From Nocardia transvalensis (GTDB lineage Bacteria; Actinomycetota; Actinomycetes; Mycobacteriales; Mycobacteriaceae), in NCBI RefSeq assembly GCF_015477765.1, contig NZ_JADLQQ010000005.1:558001-622000 (forward strand): a stretch of 64,000 bases of DNA. The letters are read 5' to 3'. The notes under the pieces are model-generated. The model was not told where the DNA came from and did no database searches. It was given only the letters and a program-made list of their open reading frames with translations. Both the position numbers and the translations under genes were made by a program. This document shows, piece after piece, positions 24,457 through 52,200 of this stretch. Numbering within the stretch: the stretch's first letter is position 1; every line of letters starts with the position of its first letter.

Positions 24457-25273
24457 TGTGGCCAGCTTCTATGACGGAACCGACAAGTTCAGTCTGGCCG
24501 GCAAGATCGATGAGCTGTGGGGGGCCAATCTGCACTACGGCTACTGGGACAGCGAGTCCGACGCGGACGGCCCCATCGAGGCCGCCACGGATCGGCTCAC
24601 CGACCTGATGATTTCGGGCCTGCACGCGCAGCCCGGTCAGCGCATGCTCGACATCGGTTGCGGCAACGGCAATCCGACGCTGCGCCTGGCACTCACCAAG
24701 GACGTGTCCGTCGTCGGCATCACCATCAGCCGGCTGCAGGCCGAACAGGCCCAGGCTCGGGTCGCCGAACTCGGTCTGGCCGAGCGCGCCGAATTCCGGT
24801 TGGCCGATGCGATGGATATGCCGTTCCCCGACGCCTCCTTCGATCTCGCCTGGGCGCTGGAGTCGATGCTGCACATGCCCGACCGCGGCCGGGTGCTGGC
24901 CGAGGCCGCCCGCGTGCTGCGCCCCGGCGGACGACTGGCGATCGCCGATGTCGTCGAGCGCGGACCGGTCAGCCCCGAGGGGAAGGTGGTGCTCGACCAC
25001 ATCCGCACCACCTACAAGATCGGCTCGCTCGGCACCGCCGAGGAGTACCGGGAGCACTTGGCCGCGAACGGTTTCGTCGACGTCGAGATCACCGATATCA
25101 CCGACAAGGTCAATCGCACCGGGATCGTGCTCGCCGACACCGTCGAAAAGAAGCGTGCCGAATTCCTGGCGCATGCCACCGAGCAGGAGATCGACGCGTT
25201 CACCGATTTCATGCGCCGCGCGGCCGCCACGCCGGAGAACGGTTATCTGTTCATCACCGCCACGCGCCGCTGA
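24437..25273 (+). CDS. SAM-dependent O-methyltransferase, EryG-like
   Basis: A 278-residue class I methyltransferase. The start FYDGTDKFSL...NLHYGYWDSE and the SAM motif MLDIGCGNGNP resemble antibiotic O-methyltransferases of the EryG/RebM group. The ATG at 24437 has GGGAAGAG upstream and overlaps the ferredoxin gene. In a nargenicin-type pathway the expected role is methylation of the C2 hydroxyl, the only O-methyl group of nodusmicin; this assignment is inference. A long terminator follows. Confidence 0.9.
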   Translation: MTVSTDDVASFYDGTDKFSLAGKIDELWGANLHYGYWDSESDADGPIEAATDRLTDLMISGLHAQPGQRMLDIGCGNGNPTLRLALTKDVSVVGITISRLQAEQAQARVAELGLAERAEFRLADAMDMPFPDASFDLAWALESMLHMPDRGRVLAEAARVLRPGGRLAIADVVERGPVSPEGKVVLDHIRTTYKIGSLGTAEEYREHLAANGFVDVEITDITDKVNRTGIVLADTVEKKRAEFLAHATEQEIDAFTDFMRRAAATPENGYLFITATRR

Positions 25274-25283
25274 CGGCCGACGA

Positions 25284-25333
25284 ATAGACGAGAGGGGCGC
25301 GGCTTCCCTGGAAGCCGCGCCCCTCTCGTCTAT
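25284..25333. terminator. Bidirectional terminator hairpin
   Basis: A perfect inverted repeat with arms of 22-24 bp: the left arm starts ATAGACGAGAGGGGCGCG at 25284 and the right arm ends CGCGCCCCTCTCGTCTAT at 25333, with only a few loop bases. It separates the convergent methyltransferase (plus) and SDR (minus) genes. Confidence 0.92.
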
Positions 25334-25336
25334 CTC

Positions 25337-26179
25337 TTATTTCGCAGAATCGACCTTCGGGGCATGAGCGGCAGCCCGATCGAAGGCGGCGGCGATGTCC
25401 CGGTGACGCTGCTCGATCGGGGCGTACCACTCCGCGTGGGTGACGGCGTACAGGTCACCACTCTTGATGGCATCGACGACGATCGCCCCGACCTCCTCGG
25501 GCTCCAGCCACCGCTGGGACCGATACTCCTCCTCGGTCATCGTGAAGTCGGTCAGTCCACCGCCCGCGTAACGCTCCGGCCGGTTGCGGGTGCTCGTTGC
25601 GACATTGGTTCGCACTGTGGCCGAACACAATACGGTCGCTCCCACCTTCGAGCCATCCTGTTCCAGCTCGCCTGCCAATGCCTCCGTGAGCGCCACCACC
25701 CCGTACTTGCTGACCGCGTAGGCCGCCAGCGGCGGCTGAGAGAACAAGCCGAAGATCGATGCGGTGTTGACGATATGGCCGCCGTCCTCGTTGGCCTTCA
25801 GGATCGGCAGGAAGGTCTGCACGCCGTGGATGACGCCGAAGAGATTCACGCCGAGCATCCACTGCCAGTCCTCGATCGTGAGGTCGGCGATCCGCCCGAT
25901 CGGCCCGACACCGGCATTGTTGAAAACGACGTGCACGGTGCCGAATCGATCGGTCGCCGCCCGGGCGAGTGCCCGCACGCTGTCCACATCGCTGACGTCG
26001 GTCCGGATGCCGACCGCACCGATCTCGGCCGCGGTCTTCTCCAGGGCATCGGGCTCGATATCGGCGATGATCACCTGCATCCCCTCGGCGATGAGTCGCC
26101 GGGCGGTGCCCTTGCCGATGCCGGAGGCGCCACCGGTGACCACGGCGACCTTTCCGTGCAGGTTCGGGTATGCGCTCAT
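25337..26179 (-). CDS. Short-chain dehydrogenase/reductase
   Basis: A 280-residue classical SDR: TGGASGIGKG for NAD(P) binding, FNNAGVG, and catalytic Ser (TASIF) and Tyr/Lys (YAVSKYG). AGGAGCG precedes ATG 26179. It ends in TAA, unlike most neighbours. It is the last gene of the P450 / flavin monooxygenase operon on the minus strand, 37 nt after the preceding gene, and probably oxidises or reduces a carbonyl or alcohol of the tailored product. Confidence 0.88.
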   Translation of the reverse strand: MSAYPNLHGKVAVVTGGASGIGKGTARRLIAEGMQVIIADIEPDALEKTAAEIGAVGIRTDVSDVDSVRALARAATDRFGTVHVVFNNAGVGPIGRIADLTIEDWQWMLGVNLFGVIHGVQTFLPILKANEDGGHIVNTASIFGLFSQPPLAAYAVSKYGVVALTEALAGELEQDGSKVGATVLCSATVRTNVATSTRNRPERYAGGGLTDFTMTEEEYRSQRWLEPEEVGAIVVDAIKSGDLYAVTHAEWYAPIEQRHRDIAAAFDRAAAHAPKVDSAK

Positions 26180-26216
26180 GTGTGATTCGCTCCTGTCTGG
26201 TGTGGTCGAGCGGGGA

Positions 26217-27200
26217 TCATGCCGCGGTCCATCTGCTGATCGGGCGGCGAAGTCCCAGCCGTGCCCGTAGTGTTCCGCCCGACGCCGCTGCCGACCGGCT
26301 GCGCACGGCGGTGGCGGTCTCCAATACGTCGGCGTACGCCTTTTCGGCGGAATCGTGCTGCGAGGCAAGCAGACTGAAGCCATTGACCACGCCGGTACCG
26401 GCCAGTCGGAGCAGGTGTTCGACGGGTGTGGCTGCCGACCGCTCCAACAGGATCAGGACGTCGCCGCGTCGCCGGCCGGCTTGCAGCGCCGCTTCGGTCA
26501 CCGCGTCCCCGATCTCGCGCACCTCGTCGGCCCGATCGATCGGCACGATGGCGACATCGGCGACCCGGCCCGCGAGCGCGGCGGCCTCGGCGCTGTCGAC
26601 GCGACGCACCGAGACCGGATGTCCCTGCGGCGGGCGGGCGATGTTCAGCGGTCCCGCCACCTCGAAGTGTTCGCCCTTGTGATCGAGCGTGTGCAGCCGC
26701 TCCGGCAGGAAGTAGACGCCGGATTCGCGGTCGCGCAGGAACGCGTCGTCATCGAAGCTGTCCCACAGCCCGCCGACGACCTGCGCGAATTCCTCGGCGC
26801 GGGCGAGCTGTCGATCGATCGCCGCCATGCCGTCCGCGCGGTAGTTGGCGGTTTCGCCGCCGTCGCCGGGGGTCCTCATCTCCCACCCGGCGCGGCCGCC
26901 GCTGAGGTAGTCGATCGTCGCGAGCAGCCGGGCCACGTGGTACGGCGCGAGATGCTCGGCCGAGATCGACGGCACCAGGCCGAGGCCGTCGGTCGCGGCG
27001 GCCAGTGCGGCCGTGAGGGTTCCGGCCTCGAAAGCCCCGGCCCCCTCCGGTTGGAGGCTTTGGCGGTCGTCGAACAGCAGGGCGTCGATTCCGGCGCGGT
27101 GCGCGGCACGGGCCCACTCGCAGACGTGGGCGAAGGTGGCACGGCCGTTGCCACCGCCGCCACCCGCGGTGGTCAACTGCGCGAAGAGCACGATGGTCAT
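26217..27200 (-). CDS. Luciferase-like flavin-dependent monooxygenase (first type)
   Basis: A 327-residue member of the bacterial luciferase-like superfamily. Features are the N-terminal TIVLFAQLTT strand, LSGGRAGWEMRTPG and a typical TIM-barrel pattern. It belongs near the NtaA/SnaA branch, which uses reduced FMN from a separate reductase. Its start overlaps the stop of the larger homologue (ATGA at 27197-27200). It may act with that homologue as a two-component or heteromeric oxygenase; no flavin reductase gene is visible nearby. Confidence 0.84.
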   Translation of the reverse strand: MTIVLFAQLTTAGGGGGNGRATFAHVCEWARAAHRAGIDALLFDDRQSLQPEGAGAFEAGTLTAALAAATDGLGLVPSISAEHLAPYHVARLLATIDYLSGGRAGWEMRTPGDGGETANYRADGMAAIDRQLARAEEFAQVVGGLWDSFDDDAFLRDRESGVYFLPERLHTLDHKGEHFEVAGPLNIARPPQGHPVSVRRVDSAEAAALAGRVADVAIVPIDRADEVREIGDAVTEAALQAGRRRGDVLILLERSAATPVEHLLRLAGTGVVNGFSLLASQHDSAEKAYADVLETATAVRSRSAAASGGTLRARLGLRRPISRWTAA

Positions 27201-28462
27201 CGCGCACCTGCCAGAGCCGACTCGGCGAGGCCGAGATTGTCCCGCAGTGTGCCGTCGACATAGGACGTGCGCAGCAGCCCCCGTCGGCGCAGCTCCGGCA
27301 CGACGTGCTCGACGAAGTCGTCCAATGACCCCGGAAGACAGGGGAAGTCGACGAGGAATCCGTCCGCGGCGCCCTGCGTGAACATTGTCTCCATATGGTC
27401 GGCGAGCTGTTCGGGGGTGCCCGCGACGATGTCTCCCGCCGTCCGCAGCGACAGCTGGCGCAGCGTCAGATTCTCCCTGCGGGCGAGGGCGATCCAGCGC
27501 TGGGCGGTGCTGCGCGAGTTGTTCGTGACCGGCAGGTCCGGTACCGGTCCGTCCAGCGGATACTCGGTCAGGTCGATATCACCCAGCTGGGCCTGGAGCG
27601 CGCGCAGCGCGACGATGTCCGGCATCAGCTCCTGCAGCTGCCGCAGCCGATCCTTCGCCTCGGCCTCGGTGCCGGCGACGATGGGCTGCAATCCGGGCCA
27701 GATCTGGATCGTGTCGGGGGCACGGCCGTTCGCGGCGGCGCGTGACTTCATGTCGGCGTAGAACTCCTGGGCGTCGGACAGCTGGGTGTGCCGGGTGAAG
27801 AGCACCTCGCCGTGCCGGGCCGCGAACGCGCGGCCGACCGGGGACGCGCCGGCCTGGAAGATGACCGGCCGTCCCTGCGGCGGGGGCGCCACATTGAGCG
27901 GACCGCGCACGCTGAAGAAACGGCCGCTGTGCTCGATCGGCTCGGCGCCCGATGTCCACAGCCGGTTCGCCACCGAAACGAACTCGTCCGCGCGGGTATA
28001 GCGCAGATCGTGCTCCATATGCTCCGGGAACCCGAAGTTGCGAGATTCCCACGGCGCGGCGGAGGTCACCACGTTCCAGCCCGCCCGGCCACCGCTGAGG
28101 TGGTCGAGGGACGCGAATTTCCGCGCGAGGTCGTAGGGTTCGTTGTAGGTGGTGGTGGCGGTCGCGACGAGCCCGATGTGCTCGGTCGTCGCGGCGTAGG
28201 CCGACAGCAGGGCGAGCGGCTCGAAGTGCTCGTTGCGGGCGGTCCTGCTCAGGTGCTCCACATCCGTGCCCCACAGCGCGACGACATCCGCGACGAAAAT
28301 GCAGTCGAACACCGCACGTTCGAGCGTCTGGGCGTTGCGCCGATGGAACGCGAAATCCAGTTGCGCGTCGGCCGGGGTCTGCGGATGTCGCCAGGCCGCG
28401 ATGTGGCCGCCGGGGCCATCGATGCAGGCACCCAGGCGCAGCGTTCTGTGCTGCTGTGTCAT
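27197..28462 (-). CDS. FMN-dependent monooxygenase, NtaA/SnaA/DszA family
   Basis: A 421-residue luciferase-like monooxygenase with the NtaA/SnaA pattern: an N-terminal RLGACIDGPGGHIAAWRHP, LDHLSGGRAGWNVVTS, and PVIFQAGASPVGR. SnaA is the pristinamycin IIA synthase subunit, which oxidises a polyketide/peptide hybrid, so an antibiotic-tailoring role is plausible here. The gene follows a P450 gene by 18 nt and overlaps the smaller flavin monooxygenase gene. Baeyer-Villiger, hydroxylation or ring-oxidation chemistry are all possible. Confidence 0.88.
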   Translation of the reverse strand: MTQQHRTLRLGACIDGPGGHIAAWRHPQTPADAQLDFAFHRRNAQTLERAVFDCIFVADVVALWGTDVEHLSRTARNEHFEPLALLSAYAATTEHIGLVATATTTYNEPYDLARKFASLDHLSGGRAGWNVVTSAAPWESRNFGFPEHMEHDLRYTRADEFVSVANRLWTSGAEPIEHSGRFFSVRGPLNVAPPPQGRPVIFQAGASPVGRAFAARHGEVLFTRHTQLSDAQEFYADMKSRAAANGRAPDTIQIWPGLQPIVAGTEAEAKDRLRQLQELMPDIVALRALQAQLGDIDLTEYPLDGPVPDLPVTNNSRSTAQRWIALARRENLTLRQLSLRTAGDIVAGTPEQLADHMETMFTQGAADGFLVDFPCLPGSLDDFVEHVVPELRRRGLLRTSYVDGTLRDNLGLAESALAGAR

Positions 28463-28480
28463 GGTTTTCCTCGTCTCGGG

Positions 28481-29743
28481 TCAGTCCGACAGGATCGGCA
28501 GCGCGGAGGCGTCGGCGGCGGTCGTGCCGATCCGGGGCCCCGGGGTGAAGTGAGCGGGCATCCTGACGAAGCCGTTGATCTGCCCGACGGTGGGGTACTT
28601 CTCGGCCCCGCTGATCCGGTAGTCGGGCATGCGTCGCAGCACCTCGGCGAGGACGACCTCGAAATCCATTCGGGCGATATGGCGTCCGATGCAGCGGTGG
28701 ATCCCGATGCCGAAGGCGGCCTGCTTGCGTGCATCGCGATCCAGGTCGATGACGTCCGGGTGAGGGAAGACCTTCTCATCCAGGTTCGCTGCGGCCCAGG
28801 ACAACAGGATCCGCTCGCCCTTGCCCACCGGGCAGCCGTCGATCTCGGTGTCCTCCATCGCGGTGCGGCCGACCCCCATGACGGGGGTGTAGTACCGCAG
28901 GAACTCGTCGCAGGACGAGGCGATCAGCTCCGGCGAGTCGATCAGCCGCCGGCGGGCTTCCCGGTTGTGATCCAGATAGTCCAGGGTGGAGGCGAGCAGC
29001 GCCGTCGTGGTGTCCACTCCGCCGGGGATGACGGCGTTGCACACCGCGATGATGTCCTCGTCGGAGATCTTGGCCCCGCCGATCTCGAGCTGGGTCAGGA
29101 AGCTCAGCAGATCGTCACCGGGCTGAGCACGCCGCTTGGGAATCAACTCCGCCACGGTCTCGATGAGCTGGGCGAAGCCCGCCTCGACCCGCGCGAATTC
29201 CGGTGTGCCCGGAGGTGTGTACACCAGTGCGTGCACGACGTCGGCGTAGAGCCGCCAGTCGTCCATCGGCAGCCCCACGAGGTCGAGCGTGACCAGCGCG
29301 GGCACCGGATTCGCCAGATCCAGGACGAGATCGATCTCGCCGCTTTCGATGTGCTGGTCCACGCACCAGGTGGCGAACTGCTCGATGCGGGGGCGCAGCC
29401 GCCGTGCCGCCTGCGGCGAGAAGAAGGTATTCAACGCCTTGCGCCACTCCAGGAATTCGGGCGGGTCGATCTCGAGCGGCAGCCCGCGGAAGGACGAGGC
29501 CGGCACGACGGTCCCCTGCGGCCGCCCGGGGGTGTTGGGCAGTTCGTGCGCCGAGGAGAACAGCTGCGGCTGGTGTGCGACATGCGACACCTGCTGGTAG
29601 CCGGTCACCAGCCAGAAACCGCCATGATGCCTGCTGTAGGCCACCGGCGTATGACGATTCAGTGCAATGTTTGCGGCCCATGGATCACGGGCGTACTCGG
29701 CCGAATGGTGGTCGTAGTCGACTTCCGGCACTTTATCGGACAT
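28481..29743 (-). CDS. Cytochrome P450 monooxygenase
   Basis: A 420-residue P450. Heme Cys near residue 351 in FGIGIHRCIGRHIAR, I-helix VIPGGVDTTTALL, ExxR as EFLR. The ATG at 29743 is preferred to the one at 29749 because GAGG then lies about 6 nt upstream. It heads the four-gene minus operon (P450, two flavin monooxygenases, SDR), controlled from operator site C. It is a second candidate for macrolide oxygenation; it is not closely similar to the P450 at 22982. Confidence 0.93.
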   Translation of the reverse strand: MSDKVPEVDYDHHSAEYARDPWAANIALNRHTPVAYSRHHGGFWLVTGYQQVSHVAHQPQLFSSAHELPNTPGRPQGTVVPASSFRGLPLEIDPPEFLEWRKALNTFFSPQAARRLRPRIEQFATWCVDQHIESGEIDLVLDLANPVPALVTLDLVGLPMDDWRLYADVVHALVYTPPGTPEFARVEAGFAQLIETVAELIPKRRAQPGDDLLSFLTQLEIGGAKISDEDIIAVCNAVIPGGVDTTTALLASTLDYLDHNREARRRLIDSPELIASSCDEFLRYYTPVMGVGRTAMEDTEIDGCPVGKGERILLSWAAANLDEKVFPHPDVIDLDRDARKQAAFGIGIHRCIGRHIARMDFEVVLAEVLRRMPDYRISGAEKYPTVGQINGFVRMPAHFTPGPRIGTTAADASALPILSD

Positions 29744-29814
29744 TCTCATCCTCGAATCCCGTGGAAGGTGCGCTGCACATCAATTCGTTCGTACCGCACC
29801 GAAACCCGCATGTG

Positions 29815-29862
29815 AATTGAACCTTGGTGCATTTTCCGCCGTTCCTGTACGAAAGTTCAATT
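29815..29862. promoter_or_regulatory. Cluster operator, site C (P450 operon / aldo-keto reductase)
   Basis: AATTGAACCTTGGTGCA (29815-29831) and the inverse TGTACGAAAGTTCAATT (29846-29862) are 14 nt apart. It lies between the divergent P450 gene (minus) and the aldo-keto reductase gene (plus). There is no third copy here. Confidence 0.72.
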
Positions 29863-29933
29863 CAACTGCGCCGCACCGGTAGGCAGGATGAAAACGTTTG
29901 CTCGTGACCACAGGCCAGCGAGGTGGCAATTAG

Positions 29934-30980
29934 ATGAAGCAGGTATTACTCGGCGCCAGTGGCATCGGCACGTCGGTGTTCGCGCTCGGCACCGCGACAT
30001 TCGGCGATTCCACGGACGAAGCCGAGGCGGGCCGCGCGCTGGACGTGTTCGTGGACTCCGGAGGACTGCTGGTGGACACCGCGGACGGCTACACCGGCGG
30101 GCGCGCCGAGGAGATCGTCGGCCGCTGGCTGAGCAGGCAGCCCGCCGAGATCCGCGGGCGCGTCCTGATCGCGACCAAGGGCGGTGGGTACACCACGACC
30201 GCCGCGATGAACGAATGGGGAAACACCAGGCACAACCTCACCCGGGCACTCGACACCTCGCTCACCAAACTCGGGATCGACTCCATACCCCTCTACCAGG
30301 TGCACGCGTGGGATCCCCTGACTCCCCTGGAGGAGACGCTGTCGTTCCTGGACAACGCCGTGCGCCAGGGCAAAATTCAGTACATCGGGCTGTCCAACTT
30401 CACCGGATGGCAGCTGCAGAAGGCCGTCGACCTGGCCAAGGCGCTCGGCCTGATCGGACCGGTGGTGTACCAGGCGCAGTACAGCCTGCTGTGCCGCGAG
30501 GTGGAATGGGAGATCATCCCGGCGGGCATGGCCAACAACCTGGGGCTGCTGGCCTGGTCCCCGCTCTCCGGCGGGTTGCTCACCGGCAAGTACTCCGCGC
30601 ACACCCGCCCCGAGGGCTCCCGCTTCGGCGAGCACCTGGAGCGAGGGATGATGCACGACAACTACGTTGCGGCCCTCTACAGCTCACACGTCGCGCGGGA
30701 GCGCACCTGGGAAGTGCTGAAGATCCTGCACGAGATCGCCGCCGCGAGGAATGTGACACCCGCCGGCGTCGCCCTGGCCTGGGTCGCCGCCCGGCCCGGG
30801 GTCAGCTGCGTGGTGCTCGGCGCGCGCAACGGCGAGCAGGTGGCCGACAACCTGGCGGCCCGCGATCTCACCCTCGATGACGACGAGATGGCACGGTTGA
30901 CCGAGGCGAGCGATCCGTGCCCGAGCGGCTATCCCTACGGCGAGTTCGGCGCCGCCCTGCGGTCTCGCCTGCTGCAGTGA
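29934..30980 (+). CDS. Aldo-keto reductase
   Basis: A 348-residue AKR with an intact catalytic tetrad by position: Asp48 and Tyr53 (VDTADGYTGG), Lys82 (ATKGGG) and His124 (YQVHAWDP). NADPH-dependent carbonyl reduction is expected. GAGGTGG precedes the ATG. Codon 5 is TTA (29946-29948), a rare leucine codon in this GC-rich DNA. It is the last gene before the polyketide synthases on the same strand and is controlled by site C. It may adjust the oxidation state of a keto group on the macrolide. Confidence 0.9.
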   Translation: MKQVLLGASGIGTSVFALGTATFGDSTDEAEAGRALDVFVDSGGLLVDTADGYTGGRAEEIVGRWLSRQPAEIRGRVLIATKGGGYTTTAAMNEWGNTRHNLTRALDTSLTKLGIDSIPLYQVHAWDPLTPLEETLSFLDNAVRQGKIQYIGLSNFTGWQLQKAVDLAKALGLIGPVVYQAQYSLLCREVEWEIIPAGMANNLGLLAWSPLSGGLLTGKYSAHTRPEGSRFGEHLERGMMHDNYVAALYSSHVARERTWEVLKILHEIAAARNVTPAGVALAWVAARPGVSCVVLGARNGEQVADNLAARDLTLDDDEMARLTEASDPCPSGYPYGEFGAALRSRLLQ

Positions 30981-31301
30981 CGGCACGCGCCGGCACCGGA
31001 ATTACCACGAATCGAACCTTCGTACAGGGAATTGAACTTTTGTACACAACCCCATTTTGCGTGTACAAAGGTCCACTTTACCTCCGGGTCCGTATTACGT
31101 AGAAATTATTCGTCAGAGATTACTCTCGCCGGTCCGCCAGCACCGGTCAATTGATGATGGATGTTCGATGCACCCCCGCACCGAATCTCCGTTTTCGACT
31201 CGAGCACGTGTATTCGTCGTTCGATTTACACCGCCGCGCCGCCGACCGCGAGACGACACGATCGGTCTCCAGTGAACACGAACCCACGAAGGGGGAAGTA
31301 G
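30981..31301. other. Promoter and leader region of the polyketide synthase operon
   Basis: A 321-nt gap that is clearly richer in A+T than the coding DNA. The left half holds operator site D (31010-31078). The right half contains no gene that I can support; it ends with the GGGGGAAG ribosome binding site about 4 nt before the PKS1 ATG. The long leader between operator and start (over 200 nt) leaves room for the promoter and an untranslated region. Confidence 0.6.
31010..31078. promoter_or_regulatory. Cluster operator, site D (polyketide synthase operon), three elements
   Basis: Two direct copies, AATCGAACCTTCGTACA (31010-31026) and AATTGAACTTTTGTACA (31030-31046), are followed by the inverse copy TGTACAAAGGTCCACTT (31062-31078). 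The second and third form the inverted pair, 15 nt apart. The extra upstream copy distinguishes this site from the other three. It lies 224-292 nt before the PKS1 start codon. Confidence 0.75.
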
Positions 31302-49163
<17,862 letters not shown>

Positions 49164-49210
49164 CGCAGTCCCGTCCCGAAATCCGCTCGAATCGACAGGT
49201 GGTTGTGCGC

Positions 49211-52200
49211 ATGGCGCAGGAGGAAAAGCTCTTCGGCTATCTCAAGCGGGTCACCGCTGATCTCCAGCAGGCGAGGGAACGCCTGTCGGAGGTGGAGAAC
49301 CGGGACCGCGAGCCCATTGCGGTCGTGGCGATGGCATGCCGCTTCCCCGGCGGTGCCGACACCCCGGAAGCGCTGTGGAGCTTGGTGTCCTCGGGTGGCG
49401 ACGCCATTTCGGCGTTCCCGCAGGATCGCGGCTGGCCGCTGGCCGAGCTGTTCGGCGACGACCCGGACGCACCCGGCGCCTCGGCCGTGCGCGAGGGCGG
49501 ATTCCTGCACGACGCGGCCGATTTCGACCCGGCTCCGTTCGGGATCTCGCCGCGCGAGGCGCTGGCGATGGACCCGCAGCAGCGGCTGCTCCTGGAAACC
49601 GCCTGGGAGACCTTCGAACACGCGGGCATGGACCCGATGTCGTTGCGCGGCAGCAAGACCGGCGTCTTCACCGGCGTGATGTACAACGACTACGCGGGAC
49701 GTTTCGAGCGGGTTCCCGACGAGGTTGCGGGGCATCTCGGCAACGGCAGTGCGGGCAGCATCGCCTCGGGCCGCATCTCCTACACCTTCGGACTCGAGGG
49801 TCCAGCGGTCACCATCGATACGGCGTGCTCGTCCTCGCTGGTCGCGCTGCATCTGGCCGCGCAGGCGTTGCGCAACGGCGAATGCACCATGGCCCTGGCC
49901 GGCGGTGTGACCGTGATGTCCACGCCGAGAACATTCGTGGAGTTCAGTCGGCAGGGCGGGTTGTCGCCCGACGGACGCTGCAAGGCGTTCTCCGACGGCG
50001 CCGACGGCACCGGCTGGGGTGAGGGCGTGGGCCTGCTGCTGCTCGAACGCCTCTCCGACGCGCAGCGCAACGGCCATCCCGTGCTGGCGGTCGTGCGCGG
50101 CTCGGCCGTCAATCAGGACGGCGCCTCCAACGGGCTCACCGCACCCAACGGCCCCGCCCAGCAACGCGTCATCCGACAGGCCCTCACCAACGCCGGGCTG
50201 CAACCCGCCGACGTGGACGCCGTCGAGGCCCACGGCACCGGAACACGACTCGGCGACCCCATCGAGGCGCAGGCCCTGCTCGCCACCTACGGCAAGGACC
50301 GTCAGCACCCGCTCTGGCTCGGATCGATCAAATCCAATATCGGTCACACCCAGGCCGCCGCCGGGGTCGCGGGCGTGATCAAGATGATCATGGCCATGCG
50401 GCACGGCATGCTGCCCCGCACCCTGCATGTCGATCGGGCCACGACCGAAGTCGACTGGGACACGGGCAAAGTCGCCGTCCTCACCGAGAACCAGACCTGG
50501 CCGGAGAACGGCCGACCGCGTCGCGCGAGCGTGTCGTCCTTCGGTATCAGCGGCACCAACGCTCACGTCATCCTCGAACAGGCGCCCGCCACCGACGAAT
50601 CCGACGAGCCACGACCCGCGCCGGTCGCGGTGCCGTGGGCGGTCTCGGCCACCACCGGTGCGGCACTGCGTGATCAGGCCCGGCGGCTGATGACGCTGAC
50701 CGACTCTCACCCGGCCGACGTCGGCTGGTCGCTGGTCTCCTCGCGCGCGGCGCTGGCCCACCGGGCGGTCGTGGTCGGCGGTGATCAGGCCGAGATTTTC
50801 GCCGGGTTGCAGGCGCTGGCGGACGGGATTCCGCACCCGGCCGTGGTCGAGGGCACGGCCGACTCCGCGGGCAAGGTTGTGTTCGTCTTTCCCGGCCAAG
50901 GTTCGCAATGGGCCGGGATGGGCGCCGAACTCCTCGACACCACACCCATATTCGCCGAATGGATCCACCGCTGCGAACAAGCACTGGAACCGTTCGTGAA
51001 CTGGTCACTCACCGACGTGCTCCGCCACAACCATGCCGCACTCGACCGAGTCGACGTCGTCCAACCCGCCCTCTGGGCCATCATGGTCGCCCTCGCCGAA
51101 ACCTGGCGCTCCCTCGGCATCGAACCCACCGCCGTCATCGGCCACTCCCAAGGCGAAATCGCCGCCGCCACCATCGCCGACATCCTCACCCTCCACGACG
51201 CCGCCCGCATCGTCGCCCTCCGCAGCACCATCATCGCCCACCACCTCGCCGGACACGGCGCCATGGCCTCCATAGCCCTCCCCGCCGACACCGTCCGAAA
51301 CCACCTCACCAACCACCCCGACCTCGACATCGCCGCACTCAACGGACCCCGGTCCACGGTTGTCAGCGGCTCCGCCGATGCGATCGAAAACCTGCTCGCC
51401 GCACTGGAACAGCAGGGTGTCCGGGTGCGCCGCATCCCCGTCGACTACGCCTCGCACTCGGCCCACGTCGACGCCCTCGAATCCGAATTGGCGGCGGCCC
51501 TGGCACCGATCGCCCCGCGCGCCGGGCGCATCCCCTTCCATTCCACAGTCACCGGCACCCGACTCGACGGCACCGAGCTCACCCCCGACTACTGGTTCCG
51601 CAACCTCCGCCACACCGTCCTGTTCCACCCCGTCGTCCAGTCCCTCCTGCCCACCCACACCACCTTCATCGAACCCAGCCCACACCCCGTCCTCACCGCG
51701 GCCGTCGAGGAGTCCGCCGACACGGTCGTCGCGATCGGCACGCTGCGCCGCGACGACGGCACCCTCACCCGGCTGCTCGTCTCCGCGGCCGAGGCCTGGA
51801 CGCGCGGCATCGACATCGACTGGTCCGCGCAATTTCCCGGCGCGCGCCGAATCCCCCTGCCCACCTATGCCTTCCAGCGCACCCGCTACTGGCTCGACGC
51901 CCCGGCCCGGGCCGTCGCGGCCGACGGTGCGGCCGATGCGGACTTCTGGCGCGCGGTCGAGCACGAGGACCTCGAGGCATTGGCGGCGATGCTGGCGGTC
52001 GGCGACCAGGACTCGCAGGATGTGCTGCGCCCGGCGCTGCCGCTGCTGTCGGATTGGCGCCGTAAGCGCGCCACGCGAGAGACCGTCGACGCGTGGCGAT
52101 ACCAGGTCACCTGGCGCCCACTTCCGGCGTCGCGCGCCGCGGCCGAGATCGGTGGGCGCCTGCTCGCCTTCGTTCCGGCCGAACACGCCGAGCATCCCGC

